57,226 nucleotides of DNA, taken from positions 164,642 through 221,867 of the forward strand of contig CAUYUJ010017875.1 in assembly GCA_963575745.1 (NCBI GenBank). Direction: 5' to 3'. This document shows, piece after piece, positions 1 to 10,345 of this stretch. A program made the translations under genes and the position numbers. Origin of the DNA: Prorocentrum cordatum (Eukaryota; Sar; Dinophyceae; Prorocentrales; Prorocentraceae). Below the pieces are notes generated by a model. That model ran no database searches, was not told where the DNA came from, and was given only the letters and a program-made list of their open reading frames with translations. The stretch's first letter is position 1; each line of letters begins with the position of its first letter.

Positions 1-1081
1 GCCATTGAGAGCCGATCACACGGCCGAAATCTTCCAATTTTCTTGTCCATGTAAGACACGGCCGGCCTGCTCTACGATTACCGCGTGGTGACCAGTTCAG
101 AACTCTCGTGATGTACCTCGTCTCCGGCAGTTGCTGGACATATTCTGCAAACGACCAATATTGATGAACGCATTGTTCTGCCCATGTGCGAATACCAGCA
201 CGCGCGACGAAGTAACGTGCACGCTCGTGCCAAACATGCAGTACATCATGCCATGGGCCATCCCAATCAACGTCCGGAGGTGGTCCAACGACTTGTCGTA
301 CGAGGCGACGAAATTCGATATCCATTGTTTTCAAATCATCCAAATATAGCGGGCGATGCTCTGCCGCAAAACACGCCACTGTCGTTACGACGGAATTGAA
401 CAATTTCAATCGCTGTGTGACCGAGGCTCGCTTGTCACACAGAATACGACGATTCGCATAGAATGCCTTGGCTGCACATTGCATGTGGTAATTCAAATCC
501 AGAGTGCGGGAATCTGCTCCCCCTGTGGACAGCATGCAACCCAACCATTTATGAGCAGAGTCCCTGTTGATCACGTCGATTGTCAGACCATTCGGCGTCT
601 GGATCGTGGAGGGGGCTTGTGCTGTAGTGGTAAGCGCCTTGGTCTTTTTCGCGTTAAGGACAAGCCCGACCTTCAGCAGCTCCGACACGAGCGCGTCGAG
701 TAAGAAGCACACCTCCCTTTCCGAATATGCGAATAGAAGCAAGTCGTCTGCGAAGCGCAGGTTGGTCAGATGCTCTCCACCATCTCCAAGATCTATTCCC
801 AGATGCCGAACTTTCTGCTTCCAGCGCGACATTGCCCATTCCATGGCGGACGTGAACAACTTTGCACTCAGTGCGCACCCTTGGCGGACGCCAGCAGAAA
901 TTGGGAATTCATCACTGTAAGTGCTTTCGCCAGCAATCACACCCACTTGGTCCGCATAGAGTTGTCGAATGAGCCAAACCATATGGTCGGACACCCCATG
1001 ATCACGGAGTGCTTGCCACAGTGGATCCCATGCCACCTTGTCAAAAGCTTTCGACAAGTCCAAACTGATGATCCAACTGAT
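1..1081 (-). mobile_element. LINE (non-LTR) reverse transcriptase, partial, runs off left edge
   Basis: An uninterrupted minus-strand frame covers this whole interval and has no stop before the window edge. Read 5' to 3' on the minus strand it shows RT motif A (LDLSKAFD, 1040-1063), motif B (SAGVRQGCALS, about 865-897), and the catalytic FADD box at 743-754, followed by a long thumb/C-terminal region ending in an RRAGRP..TW tail, as in LINE reverse transcriptases. The enzyme would copy its own RNA into the genome by target-primed reverse transcription. The N-terminal part (endonuclease and RT fingers) is missing. Immediately before motif A a 12-bp unit (aactgatgatcc) is duplicated in tandem at 1063-1086, adding four residues in frame, and the frame upstream loses RT similarity, so this is probably a 5'-truncated copy. 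It differs from the second LINE at 20.6-25.6 kb. Identity as RT is secure; completeness beyond the edge is unknown. Confidence 0.86.
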
Positions 1082-1139
1082 GATCCAAATCGGTATTCCT
1101 ACGGGGGGGCGACGCACATACAGTATAACTAGGTTGGGC

Positions 1140-1933
1140 TGACGCCCAGCCCAGGCCCCGTCCTCTGCCGCACGGCTCAGACATCGCCCGGCGCCGCGCC
1201 CAAGGGAGGAGGGCCGAGGGGGCTGGCCTTCCTCTGGACGCTCAGAAGGCCTCCGACCTTCTGCGAGGCGCTCGGAGCCTTCTCCGAGGCCCCGCCGCCC
1301 TCTAAGGAGGCCTGGCCCCCTCTCGCTTCCCCACTCGGCACGCCGCTGGGCGAGGCTCCTGGGATTGCGGCAGGGCAAGCCTTCGACAGAGCCTGCCACG
1401 ACTGTCACACTTCACAGCCACATGGGCGGACGAACGGGGGCGAGGAGTCGGGAGGGGCGAGGAAGCAGAACGGGGGGTGAGGAGCTGAGCAGGAGAGGCG
1501 TGGCTCCGTCCCGCTCCCTACCTCTCTCGTGTCGCTCCGCTTGGTTCCTGGAGATGGCGCCACAGCCCTGCTTGCTTCCGTGTGCGCTCACCGCTTTGCA
1601 CGCGTTCCGTTTCGGCACCCAGTTCCCTTCCGTACCCTCCGCCCCGCCCCCCTCCTCATGCTCCACATCCTGCACCGCCAAGGGAAGTCAGCGCCGCCAG
1701 AGCATGTCCATATCCACTGCCGCGGGATCGTGTCCTGAGGACTCGCGGAGCAATGGACATGGATATCTGCCCGGCCACGCGGGCGAGAGCACGTCCATAT
1801 CCACCATGCCTCGAGATCCCAAGGCATACTGGACCTCTGAGAGCCAGCGAGCCTGGCAGATGCATCGGGCGCCGCGGCCGCGGCAGAGCAGCCTGGCAAG
1901 CTCCGGGTGAGGCGCGGCTCTCCTCACTCACAC
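1140..1933. other. GC-rich spacer, no gene recognised
   Basis: Open frames exist on both strands but none shows a recognisable motif. The only structure seen is a short motif (gtccatatcca) present at about 1704-1716 and 1791-1803, with a partial inverted match at 1753-1765. Confidence 0.5.
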
Positions 1934-2106
1934 GTTCCCCAGAGGGACGCCAGAGAAAGGGACTTCTGAGACCGCGGCGTTGCATTTGAGACCTCGAAGT
2001 GCGAGTGAGAGCGTCGTGCGACGACCTTGCGGGCGAAGCCGACCGGACTTGAGACATCGGCATCGCCCGTCTCAGTAGTCCCTTTCCCTGGGGTCCCCTT
2101 GGGAAC
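1934..2106. repeat. Foldback repeat with about 38-bp inverted arms
   Basis: The left arm (1934-1972) and right arm (2069-2106) are near-perfect inverted copies, both carrying AGAAAGGGACT.CTGAGAC or its complement, with about 96 bp between them. The RNA or single strand would form a long hairpin. The inner end of the left arm continues into a stretch (gagacc.cggcgttgca) that recurs near 51630-51655, which suggests a dispersed family. It resembles a non-autonomous foldback/MITE; no coding capacity or clear target-site duplication was found. Confidence 0.65.
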
Positions 2107-2228
2107 CACACGACTCACACCCTCGCGCTGTGCTCCCCATGAGGAGCAGCACCTCTCCCCGGTGCCCGGGGCCACGGGGCACGACGCGCGGCTGCCTTCG
2201 CGCCCCTGCGGGTGCCTCAGTCATGCGA

Positions 2229-2616
2229 TCCTCCTCCTCCTCCTCCTCCTCCTCCTCCTCCTCCTCCTCCTCCTCCTCCTCCTCCTCCTCCGCCTCCTCC
2301 TCCTCCTCCTCCTCCCTCCGCCTCCGCCTCCGCCTCCGCCTCCGCCGCCTCCTCTCCGTCTCCTCCCCTCTCCTCCTCCTCCTCCTCCTCCCCCTCCTCC
2401 TCCTCCTCATGCTCCTCCTCCCTCCTCCTCCTCCTCTGCTCCTCCTCCTCCTCCTCCTCCTCCTCCTCCTCCTCCTCCTCCGCCTCCGCCTCCGCCTCCG
2501 CCTCCTCCTCCGCCTCCGCCTCCTCCTCCTCTCTCCTCCTCCTCCTCCTCCTCCTCCTCCTCCTCCTCCTCCTCCTCCTCCTCCTCCTCCTCCTCCTCCT
2601 CCTCCTCCCCCCCTCT
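2229..2616 (+). repeat. (TCC)n microsatellite with CGC interruptions
   Basis: About 390 bp of pyrimidine-only or nearly pyrimidine-only triplets. Every frame gives a homopolymer (Ser, Pro or Leu; Gly, Glu or Arg on the other strand), so the long open frames here are not genes. Such mirror-symmetric polypyrimidine tracts can form triplex DNA. Confidence 0.95.
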
Positions 2617-3263
2617 TTTTGGCAGCAACGCCCACACCACAGAATGAGAGGACAGTTCCACGCTAGTGCTGCATCACCACTGGGTGGCTGAAAAGAAATC
2701 ACTGCTCAGACGGGGATGGGAAGGTGGTAATCCTTATAAACTGTCATACTCTTCTGCTCAGGGTGTCTACCAGAGTCTCTCTTCCTCCAATTTCGGGTGT
2801 CCGACGTGGTTAAAGGAGCACGCGCACAGCGCAGGCCTTTGACTTGGGCCCTTGAGCTATAGAATTTACAGCGCAGGCAAGTGAATACAAATGGATTATC
2901 TGAGCAGGGCAGTGCAATCACTTTGCGATTTAGGCGGTTCAAAAATCGTCGGCATCCCAAGGGGAGCGACCAGAACAGCCCGAGACAGGAGGGGGGGACT
3001 TGGCGAGCGATCCTCGCAAGCAGACCCGACACCTCCCACACACCACCCAGCACCGACCAGCAATGTTTTTCACCAAATATGTTGCACCACCCCCTTGTCG
3101 CTGGACCCCCTCTTGGGTCAACCCGAACCCTGCAGGCCCCGCCCCACCCGCCCGATCGGCACCTGCGGCCTGAAGCCCGCCACCCGCCGCCGCCTCGCGG
3201 CGGTCGGCGGCGCCGCCGGAGGCACGACCTGTGGCCGCGCCAGCCGCGGAGGCGCCTCTGGCG
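2617..3263. other. Unique spacer, no gene recognised
   Basis: Complex sequence of mixed composition with no long frame carrying a known motif. It separates a polypyrimidine tract on the left from a polypurine tract on the right. Confidence 0.5.
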
Positions 3264-3775
3264 GATGGAGGAGAGGGGAGGAGGAGGGGGGGCGAGAAGG
3301 GGGGGGGGAGGAGAGGAGGGAGGAGAGGGCCAGAGGAGGGGGAGGGGGGCAGAGGAGGGGGGGGAGGAGGGGGGGGGAGGGGGAGGGGGGAGAGGAGGGG
3401 GAGGGGGAAGAAGGGGGGGCAGGGAGGGGAGGAGGGGGGGGAGGAGGGGAGTGGGGATCAGGGGGGAGGGGGCCAGAGGAGGGAGGGAGGGGGGAGTGGA
3501 GGGTGGGATGGATGGGATGGATGATGGATGATGGATGGATGGATGGATGGTGGTGGGTGGGTGGGTGGGGGGTGGGTGGTGGGTGGGGGGGTGGGTGAGG
3601 GTGGACGGGGGGGCCTGCTAAGCCTTGGCGCAGCGCGCCTCTCTGGCCGGGGGGGGGGGGGGGGGGAGGGGGAGGAGGGGGGGAAGGGGAGGAGGGGAGG
3701 GGAGGAGGGGGGGGGGAGGAGGGGGAGGGGGGGGGGCGGAGGAGGGAAGGAGGGGGAGGAGGGGGGGGAGGCCCA
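3264..3775 (+). repeat. Polypurine G-rich tract with (GGAT)n core
   Basis: About 500 bp consisting mostly of G and A on the plus strand. A tetranucleotide block of GGAT/GATG lies at about 3507-3550 and a GT/G-rich block at 3550-3600; a run of G longer than 12 lies near 3650. The tract has strong potential for G-quadruplex and triplex structure. Translations are Gly/Glu/Arg low complexity only. Confidence 0.9.
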
Positions 3776-3902
3776 GACGCAGGTCGGGCATGTTCTCACA
3801 CACGCGGATTTTGGACGAACCATATCCACATGATTTTTGAATATTGCTCTTGTAGAGGGACGTGTCCGACTTGAGCCTAGACCCCTCTAGACCCCCCCCC
3901 CT

Positions 3903-3941
<39 letters not shown>
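3903..3941 (+). repeat. (CGCA)n microsatellite
   Basis: About ten uninterrupted copies of the tetranucleotide CGCA. Confidence 0.95.
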
Positions 3942-4144
3942 CAGGAGCCGCGCCCAGACGGCGCCGCGGCAGAGGACCAGTTGTCGCGAAGGTCATGCAA
4001 ACAGGAAGAGTCACGAGAATGCAGGCGCGCAGGTGCACAGACACTGTATACGGACCAGTGCTGGGCGGCGGATGTCACTGCAGACCCCCATCGCGTCGTG
4101 AAAAATCGTAAGGGAAGGTTTTTCTCAACGTTCAGCATCTGGGG

Positions 4145-4325
4145 CCCTTCACCGGGCCTCGACAAAACGGACTCCGAAGGCGCCAGACGGCTCCAGAGCG
4201 TCCAAAGACGGCCCAAGAACCCCCAAAGAGGCCTCAAGATAGCCCCAAGAAGCTCCCAAGAGGCGCCGAGATCCCTCCAAGATGCAAACAGGAGGCGTCC
4301 AAAAGGCTCCTAGGAGACCTCCAAA
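4145..4325. repeat. CCAAGAGG-type degenerate repeat block
   Basis: First of several blocks made of loosely repeated 9-12 nt words such as CCAAGACGGCC and CCAAGAGGCC. On the minus strand these read as degenerate GLLGASWG-like peptide strings, on the plus strand as P/K/R/Q-rich strings. Related blocks lie at 5242, 7435, 28580, 36765 and 56455. No gene is inferred. Confidence 0.7.
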
Positions 4326-4818
4326 TGCCCATGCCCTGCAAGCTCTGGACGTGCACACCACGAAGCGCGAGGAATCCGGCTCCCCGTGGCAAAGGCAACC
4401 AGAATGCCCACCTGTCGTGTTCTTGCTTGTGAAAGAAGCTCTGGCCCTCTCGTACCCCTGCCCTTGCGGCCCTCCCCTCCTCCTCATCCATACTCCTCCC
4501 CCTCCTCCGTCATCCTCGTCCTCTCGAGACGGACCCGCGTGCTCTCGGAGACAGAGGAGCGCCTGAACAGGCCTCCAGAGAGCTCGCGAAAGGCACCCCA
4601 CGAAACACCGAGTGACCAACGGGGCCTCTGCGCGCGGCACCATCAGAACAGCAGCACCATCGCTACCAACACCTCTCTGTGACTGGGAGCGGGCCACAGT
4701 GGAAGCAGATGAAGAAACAGCAGACGCGAACGCTTGTAACCGCCACCCGTGCCTCTGGCCCCAAGTGGAGTACCCAGAGGCTCACAGCAGTGCTGCTGCT
4801 GCTGCAGCCAAGGCTTTA

Positions 4819-4947
4819 ATCCCACCAGCCCTCTGGGCGGAGGTGGTTTAGAGCGTTTCCTCTTCCACCCCTCCCTCTTCCCCTTCGGGGAAGGGTTTAC
4901 CCCTCCCCCTACCCCCTCCCCGTGGACCTGGACGGGGGGGGCCGCGA
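4819..4947 (+). repeat. Dispersed repeat E, copy 1
   Basis: About 130 bp that recurs at 36610-36739 in the same orientation. Shared landmarks are CCAGCCCTCTGGGCGG, AGGTGGTTTA, and a block CCCCTTCGG followed by GGGTTTACCCCTCCCC. It contains short perfect palindromes. In both places it lies just upstream of a CCAAGAGG-type block, so the two probably move or duplicate together. Confidence 0.8.
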
Positions 4948-4978
4948 GCGGTCTGGGCGTCCAAAACGGCCTCGGCGA

Positions 4979-5241
4979 GGAAGCCAAAATGATTTATTTA
5001 CCAGGGCTTGGGCCCCATTTTGACCTCCTGGGGGGGCGAGGCTAGTTAATGCTTCGCTCTTCTTTGAAGCCAAAACCACTGATTTTACGAGGGATGTGGC
5101 CCCATTTTGGCCTCCTGAGGGGGCAACCCTAGTTGAAGCTCCCCTCTTATTTGAAGCCAAAATCATTGATGTTACGATGGTTGTGGCCCTATTTTGGCCT
5201 CCTGAGGGGGCAACCCTAATTGAAGCTCCCCTCTTCTTTGA
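4979..5241. repeat. 87-bp tandem repeat, three units
   Basis: Three head-to-tail units of exactly 87 bp, shown by the word ATTTTG.CCTCCTG starting at 5017, 5104 and 5191. The period is a multiple of three, and the minus-strand frame stays open through all units, giving a 29-residue repeat with GGQN and a K-R-G-A core. Differences between units are substitutions only. Whether it is translated is unknown; the array is embedded in a CCAAGAGG-type block whose minus-strand frame also stays open (4909-5382). Confidence 0.85.
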
Positions 5242-5412
5242 TCGATGTCCTCCAAGATGGCCCCAAGAAGCGACCAGGAGGCCCCAAGAGGCCTCAAGAT
5301 GGCCCCAAGGCCCCAAGAGGCCCCAAGACCAGGAGGCCCCCAAGAGGATCCCAAGCGGCCCAAAGAGGCCCCCTCGAGGCACCCAAGACGCCGAAAAGCC
5401 CCTCAGGACGAC
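5242..5412. repeat. CCAAGAGG-type degenerate repeat block
   Basis: Continuous with the 87-bp array. Dense copies of CCAAGAGGCC and CCAAGATGGCC words; low-complexity translation on both strands. Confidence 0.7.
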
Positions 5413-5418
5413 CCTCTA

Positions 5419-5467
5419 CTCGCCTGGGCGTCGTTTCTGGATGGGCTGGTGGGGATACGCGAAGCGT
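5419..5467 (+). repeat. Dispersed motif H, uninterrupted copy
   Basis: A roughly 49-bp sequence containing GGATGGGCTGGTGGGGAT and then ACGCGAAGCGT. The same sequence lies at 6300-6677, split by an insertion, and in diverged form at 38421-38463. This copy shows what the site looks like without the insertion. Confidence 0.8.
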
Positions 5468-5609
5468 CTAGAATTGATTGAGGAGCTGAAGAAACCCCAA
5501 GAAGCATCTACGAGAACTCTGACCCACAGCCCAGGCACGGTGGCGGGATGGGCCAAAGGCTATTAGATACTCGGGAAACCCAAAGGCCCCAAGGGTCGGC
5601 GTTATGGCG

Positions 5610-5935
5610 TAAGCCTGAGAATCATCATCGTCATCACCGTCGCCGTCTGCCCGTCCCCTTTCATCATCATCATCCTCATCATCCTCCTCATCCTCATCAC
5701 CCTTCTCCTGTTCTCATCAAACTTATTGCCAGCCCTGGTTGGGAAGAGAAGGACGGAGGAGGAGGAAGAGGAGGATAGTAGTAACGATGATGATAATGAT
5801 GATGATGGTGATGATGATGATGGTGATGATGATGATGATCATGATGATGATGACGATGATGATCATGATGGTGTTGATGGTGACGACGATGACGACGATG
5901 GTGATGATGATAATGATGATGATGACGACGAGGAG
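5610..5935. repeat. Inverted CAT / GAT microsatellites
   Basis: A CAT-rich block (about 5610-5702) is followed after about 75 bp by a GAT-rich block (about 5777-5932). The two are complementary, so the region can fold into a long imperfect hairpin. It is one of only two places in the window where the triplet runs as GAT on the plus strand. Confidence 0.85.
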
Positions 5936-6011
5936 GCGGAGGCGGAGAAGAGGGGTGGAGGAAAGGAAGCATGCTCCTCGTTCTGATCCTTCCACTCCTC
6001 CATGTTGTTTC

Positions 6012-6128
6012 CTCCTTTTCTCCTCCTCCTCCTCCTCCTCCTCCTCCTCCTCCTCCTCCTCCTCCTCCTCCTCCTCCTCCTCCTCCTCCTCCTCCTCCTC
6101 CTCCTCCTCCTCCTCCTCCTCCTCCTCT
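6012..6128 (+). repeat. (TCC)n microsatellite
   Basis: Nearly perfect TCC repeats over about 110 bp directly after the inverted CAT/GAT region. Confidence 0.95.
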
Positions 6129-6299
6129 ACCTCCTCCCACCTCATCAGTTTTCTCCTCCGCCCTTCCTCGTTAGACAGGCCCGCGAAGACACATATGTTT
6201 CACACCTGGGCCTGCTCAGGCTGATCCCAAATTTCGATTTCACGGCTTCCCCAGCTCTTTGCTCCACTGCATGATCCCCCACTTCCCTGATCAAGGCAA

Positions 6300-6677
6300 C
6301 TCGCCTGGGCGTCGTTGCTGGATGGGCTGGTGGGGATTTTTTGGTCGGCGGCCGCGCAACTACGGTCTGGCGGCGACAAGCGTGTCCGGGACGGCGGTAC
6401 AGGCTAATTGCACACAAAAGGTGCGGTGCACGTGCACTGAGCAAAATGCTCCACATTCGCAGTGACGCACCTAGGCGCCGCCCGGTCCAGAAGAACGAGC
6501 GCACAGTGGTGCAAGTGCTACGGAACGTCGCCCTTGCGGCGCCAAGCTCCGAGCATCACCCCAGACAAGCAACTGGCACCAGCCTGGGGGACCGGCTGCT
6601 GGTGGTGGAAAACAAGGGCCGTCGGCGCTGAAGGCTGGACCACTCAGCGCGCAGCTGGTGGGGATACGCGAAGCGTC
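6300..6677 (+). repeat. Dispersed motif H, split by an insertion
   Basis: The left half of motif H (6300-6337) and right half (6654-6677) are separated by foreign sequence. The 12 bp GCTGGTGGGGAT occurs at both junctions (6326-6337 and 6654-6665) but only once in the uninterrupted copy at 5419-5467, so it is a target-site duplication. Confidence 0.82.
6338..6653 (-). mobile_element. SINE-like retroposon insertion, 316 bp
   Basis: The inserted sequence is bounded by a perfect 12-bp duplication and, on the plus strand, starts with five or six T. Read on the minus strand it therefore ends in a short poly(A) tail, as expected for LINE-mobilised non-autonomous retroposons. It has no open frame of interest. 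The minus-strand 5' end carries GCGCTGAGTGG, loosely like a Pol III A box, but no convincing B box was found, so a tRNA origin is not established. It could also be a retroposed fragment of another transcript. The insertion itself is well supported; its class is inferred. Confidence 0.72.
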
Positions 6678-6990
6678 AAAGCATAGTGAAAAGGAAGTCT
6701 TGTAGGAATTTCTGAGGAAAGGGCGCGGCACGGGACGGTGTATGGCGGACATGGTTGACGCATCCTAGGTTCACTCAAATCTGGTCCTCCTCCTCCTCCT
6801 CCCTATCCTCTCCCTCCTCGTCCTCTTGCAACTCAGGCATGCCCAAGCAAGACTAGTTGAACAGCGTCATAGATTGTGGGCTGTAGGCGCACGCTAGACG
6901 TGCTGACGGCTGGCAATCTCCAGAAAGCGCACACTCGCTGCGTTCACGATGCTTTACAGCGCTTCCGTTCCCCCCCCCCTACCTACCCCC

Positions 6991-7017
6991 CGCACACACA
7001 GACACACACACACACAC

Positions 7018-7059
<42 letters not shown>

Positions 7060-7060
7060 G

Positions 7061-7134
<74 letters not shown>

Positions 7135-7137
7135 CGG

Positions 7138-7168
<31 letters not shown>

Positions 7169-7215
7169 ACAAACACACACACACACACACACACGCGGAC
7201 ACACGGACACACGGA

Positions 7216-7255
<40 letters not shown>

Positions 7256-7330
7256 GCCACACACACACATAGCCAAACAAACACACACACACACACACAC
7301 ACCACACACACACATACACACACACAGCCA

Positions 7331-7364
<34 letters not shown>
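6991..7364 (+). repeat. (CA)n microsatellite
   Basis: About 370 bp of CA dinucleotide repeat broken by short interruptions (CG, GA, TA, AGC). The His/Thr and Cys/Val open frames across it are artefacts. Confidence 0.95.
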
Positions 7365-7367
<3 letters not shown>

Positions 7368-7434
7368 CTCTTCCTATATTTTTATAAGCCCGGGCGGGGG
7401 GAAAACCCGTCACCCCCCCCCCAAAACTGGACTC

Positions 7435-8060
7435 CCGGGATCTGGGGCTTTGGGACCCTCCAGACGGGCCTCGAAGCGGCCACCGGGCCTCGCAGGGCGT
7501 TTTGCCAAGCCTTCCCAGCTCACCTAGGGCGATCAGGGGGGTCATCGGAGACGTCCCAGAGACCTCCGAGACAGCACAAGATTGCTCCGAGAGTGACCGA
7601 CGTGACCTCAAGATGGCCCAAGAGGCCTCCAGGACGGCCCCAAAGAGGTCTCCAAGAGCACTCCCAAGAAGGCCCCCCGAGGCAAACATCATTGACTTTC
7701 TATGGGTTTTTGGTGAATTTTGGGGTTCTCCTCTTTTCGGCTTCCCGACGCTCCAAGACGGCGGTCCTCTGGGCGTCCGAAGCCGCCTGGGAGGCTCCCA
7801 AATCGCCCCACAACCATCCAAAAGGGCTTCCAGGCAGTCCAAGAGAGCCCCAAAACAGCACAACACGGGTCCAAGATGGCCCAAAGACACCCTCCGAAGA
7901 ATTCCAAATCGTGATTCGGTCGTTCAGGGAGACCGCGGTTGGAGGCAGGGTGGCCCGAGGAAGCCCCCGGAGGCCTCCAGAATACGCCCAGGAGGTCTTC
8001 AGAAGGCCTTAAGAAAGCCTGAAACAACTTGTGTGAGGCCACTAGAGGCTCTCCAAGGAG
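7435..8060. repeat. CCAAGAGG-type block with conserved core
   Basis: Degenerate CCAAGAGG words flank an AT-richer core at about 7683-7745 (GAGGCAAACATCATTGA, then CTTCCCGACGCTCCAAGACGG). The same core layout occurs at 56660-56740 and, more diverged, at 28775-28850 and 36925-37005. On the minus strand the core reads P.NS.THRKSM.FAS. The conservation of the core against a noisy flank marks a real repeat family rather than chance composition. Confidence 0.7.
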
Positions 8061-8287
8061 GAGTCTCCGCAAAAAAATGCTGAGAAGGATGGGAAGAATG
8101 CGCAGGGTATGGCGAAAATAATGAAAACGAAGCATGGAGGAAGGAAAACTAATGACATTTTTATAGCGGCGTTCCCGGAAAACGCAACCATGAGTTATCG
8201 CTAAATTGTCGGCTTGACCTTCCTGATATTCCGCCTGCGTATCAAACTTCAAGGGATCAAGGTGCATGGCGCGAAGCGCCACTGCAG

Positions 8288-8345
8288 TCTTGTATATATA
8301 TATATATATACATTTCTACATACATAGACATATATCCATACACGC
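8288..8345. repeat. (TA)n and related AT-rich microsatellite
   Basis: Alternating TA for about 20 bp followed by ATACAT-type variants. No promoter function is claimed. Confidence 0.8.
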
Positions 8346-8850
8346 GCTACTTACTTTCAAGGGCTGCTCCTCCTCGTCCTTCTGCCTCTTTTCCTCCTCT
8401 TCCTCATCCTCCTCCTCATCCTCCTCCTCCTCCTCCTCATCCTCCTCCTCCTATTCATCATCGTCATCCGCATCCTCATCCCAATCATCCTCCTCCTCCT
8501 ACTCCTCCTCCTATTCATCATCGCCATCTGCATCCTCATCCTGATCCTGATCCCCACCCTCCTCCTCCTCCTCCTCCTCCTCCTCCTCCTCCTCCTCCTC
8601 CTCATCATCATCAGCAGCATCATCATCCTCCTCCTCATTCGCCTCCTCCTCCTCCTCCTCATCCTCCTTCCTCCTCCTCCTCCTCCTCATCCTCACCCTC
8701 CTTTCTCGAAGGGAGCAGCCGGGGCAAGGGCAGTCCACGACCGGCCTCGCTCCAGAAAGCCCGTGGTCGCCTGTTGCTCCAGGTTGCCAGGCCTCGACGG
8801 CTCTCGCCATCCTCCTCCTCCTCCTCCTCCTCCTCCTCCTCCTCCTCTCC
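8345..8850 (+). repeat. TCC/TCA trinucleotide domain
   Basis: Mostly TCC with TCA interruptions, broken by a unique stretch at about 8705-8810, then a pure TCC run. It grades into the CAT domain that follows. Confidence 0.9.
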
Positions 8851-8894
8851 TCTCCTCTCCTGGCCAACACCACCACAACCGACCAAATTGTCAT

Positions 8895-8908
8895 CATCAC
8901 CACCACCA

Positions 8909-8967
<59 letters not shown>

Positions 8968-9024
8968 ATCATCATCATCATCATCATCACCATCATCACA
9001 TCATCATCATCATCATCATCATCA

Positions 9025-9082
<58 letters not shown>

Positions 9083-9095
9083 CCATCACCATCAC

Positions 9096-9155
<60 letters not shown>

Positions 9156-9171
9156 ATCATCCTTATCGTCG

Positions 9172-9207
<36 letters not shown>

Positions 9208-9316
9208 CCAGCACCAGCATCATCAGTATCAGCATCATCCTCCTGCTTCTCCTCCTCCTCATCGTCATCAAGATCGTCATCGTCATCTTGATCGTCATCA
9301 TCACAGCATCATCAGC

Positions 9317-9393
<77 letters not shown>

Positions 9394-10345
9394 AATCAGA
9401 ACCATCACCACCACCAATCATGACCATGATCCTTATCCTCATCATCACCGTCATAGTCAGCATAGGCAGCACCAGCATCAGTATCCTCATCATCATCATT
9501 ATTATCAATAGCATCGTCATTGTCACCGTTTATCGTCATGCTCACCCTCACCAGTATCATCATCACCAGCAGCAGCATCATCAGTATCAGCATCATCATC
9601 ATCGTCATCATCGACATTGTCATCGTCATCATCATCAGCATCATCATCACCACCACCACCACCACCATCATGATCATCATCATCATCATCACCACCAATC
9701 ATAACCATGATCAGTATCCTCATCGTCTTCATAATAGTCAGCATAGGCAACACCAGCATCAGCATCCTCATCATCCTCATGATTATCAACAGCATCGTCA
9801 TTGTCGCCGTCATCGTCATGCTCACCCTCACCAAAATCATCATCATCATCATCATCATCATCGTCATCATCATCATCGTCATCGTCATCGTCATCATCAT
9901 CATCATCATCACCACCATCATCATCACCAGCATCATCATCACCATCATCACCAACAAAATCGTCATCATCTGCGGAACCGTCAGCATCGTCGTCATCGTC
10001 ATCGTCATCAGCACCTTTTTCACCATTATGATCATCGTCATGCTCACCCCCACCATCATCATCATCATCCTCAACATCAACATCATCATGATACTCATCA
10101 TCATCATCACTATCAGCAGAACCGTCAGCATCGTTATCATCGTCATCGTTATCATCATCATAATCACCATTACCATCATCATCATCAGCATCATCATGAG
10201 GCTTATCACCATCAGCAGCAGCATCATCGTCGTCGTCGCCATCACCAGCATCATCAGCAGCATCATCCGCCGCAACATCAGCATCATGATTATTGTCATC
10301 GTCATCATCATTGTCTGCATCACCGACGTGATCGTCATCATCCCA
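8895..10345 (+). repeat. CAT trinucleotide domain
   Basis: About 1.45 kb of CAT triplets. The first half is nearly pure; the second half carries many CAG, CGT and CAC interruptions. Several hundred-codon frames (His, Ser or Ile on plus; Met, Asp on minus) are products of the repeat, not genes. Confidence 0.95.

Noticed and set aside
2027-2691. Long open frames of poly-Leu, poly-Pro, poly-Ser, poly-Gly or poly-Glu
   Set aside because: They are six-frame readings of one TCC microsatellite; every frame is open at once. The same applies to frames at 5697-6274, 8266-9698, 10785-11756, 11814-16469, 17017-17720, 29904-32058 and 37201-38587.
5016-5204. CCATTTTGGCCTCC words resembling the spliced leader
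   Set aside because: The match covers only about 11 nt, differs at the conserved CTCAAG end, and is part of the 87-bp tandem unit.
6876-8012. 378-codon His/Thr-rich frame
   Set aside because: It is the CA microsatellite at 6991-7364 joined by chance to a CCAAGAGG block.
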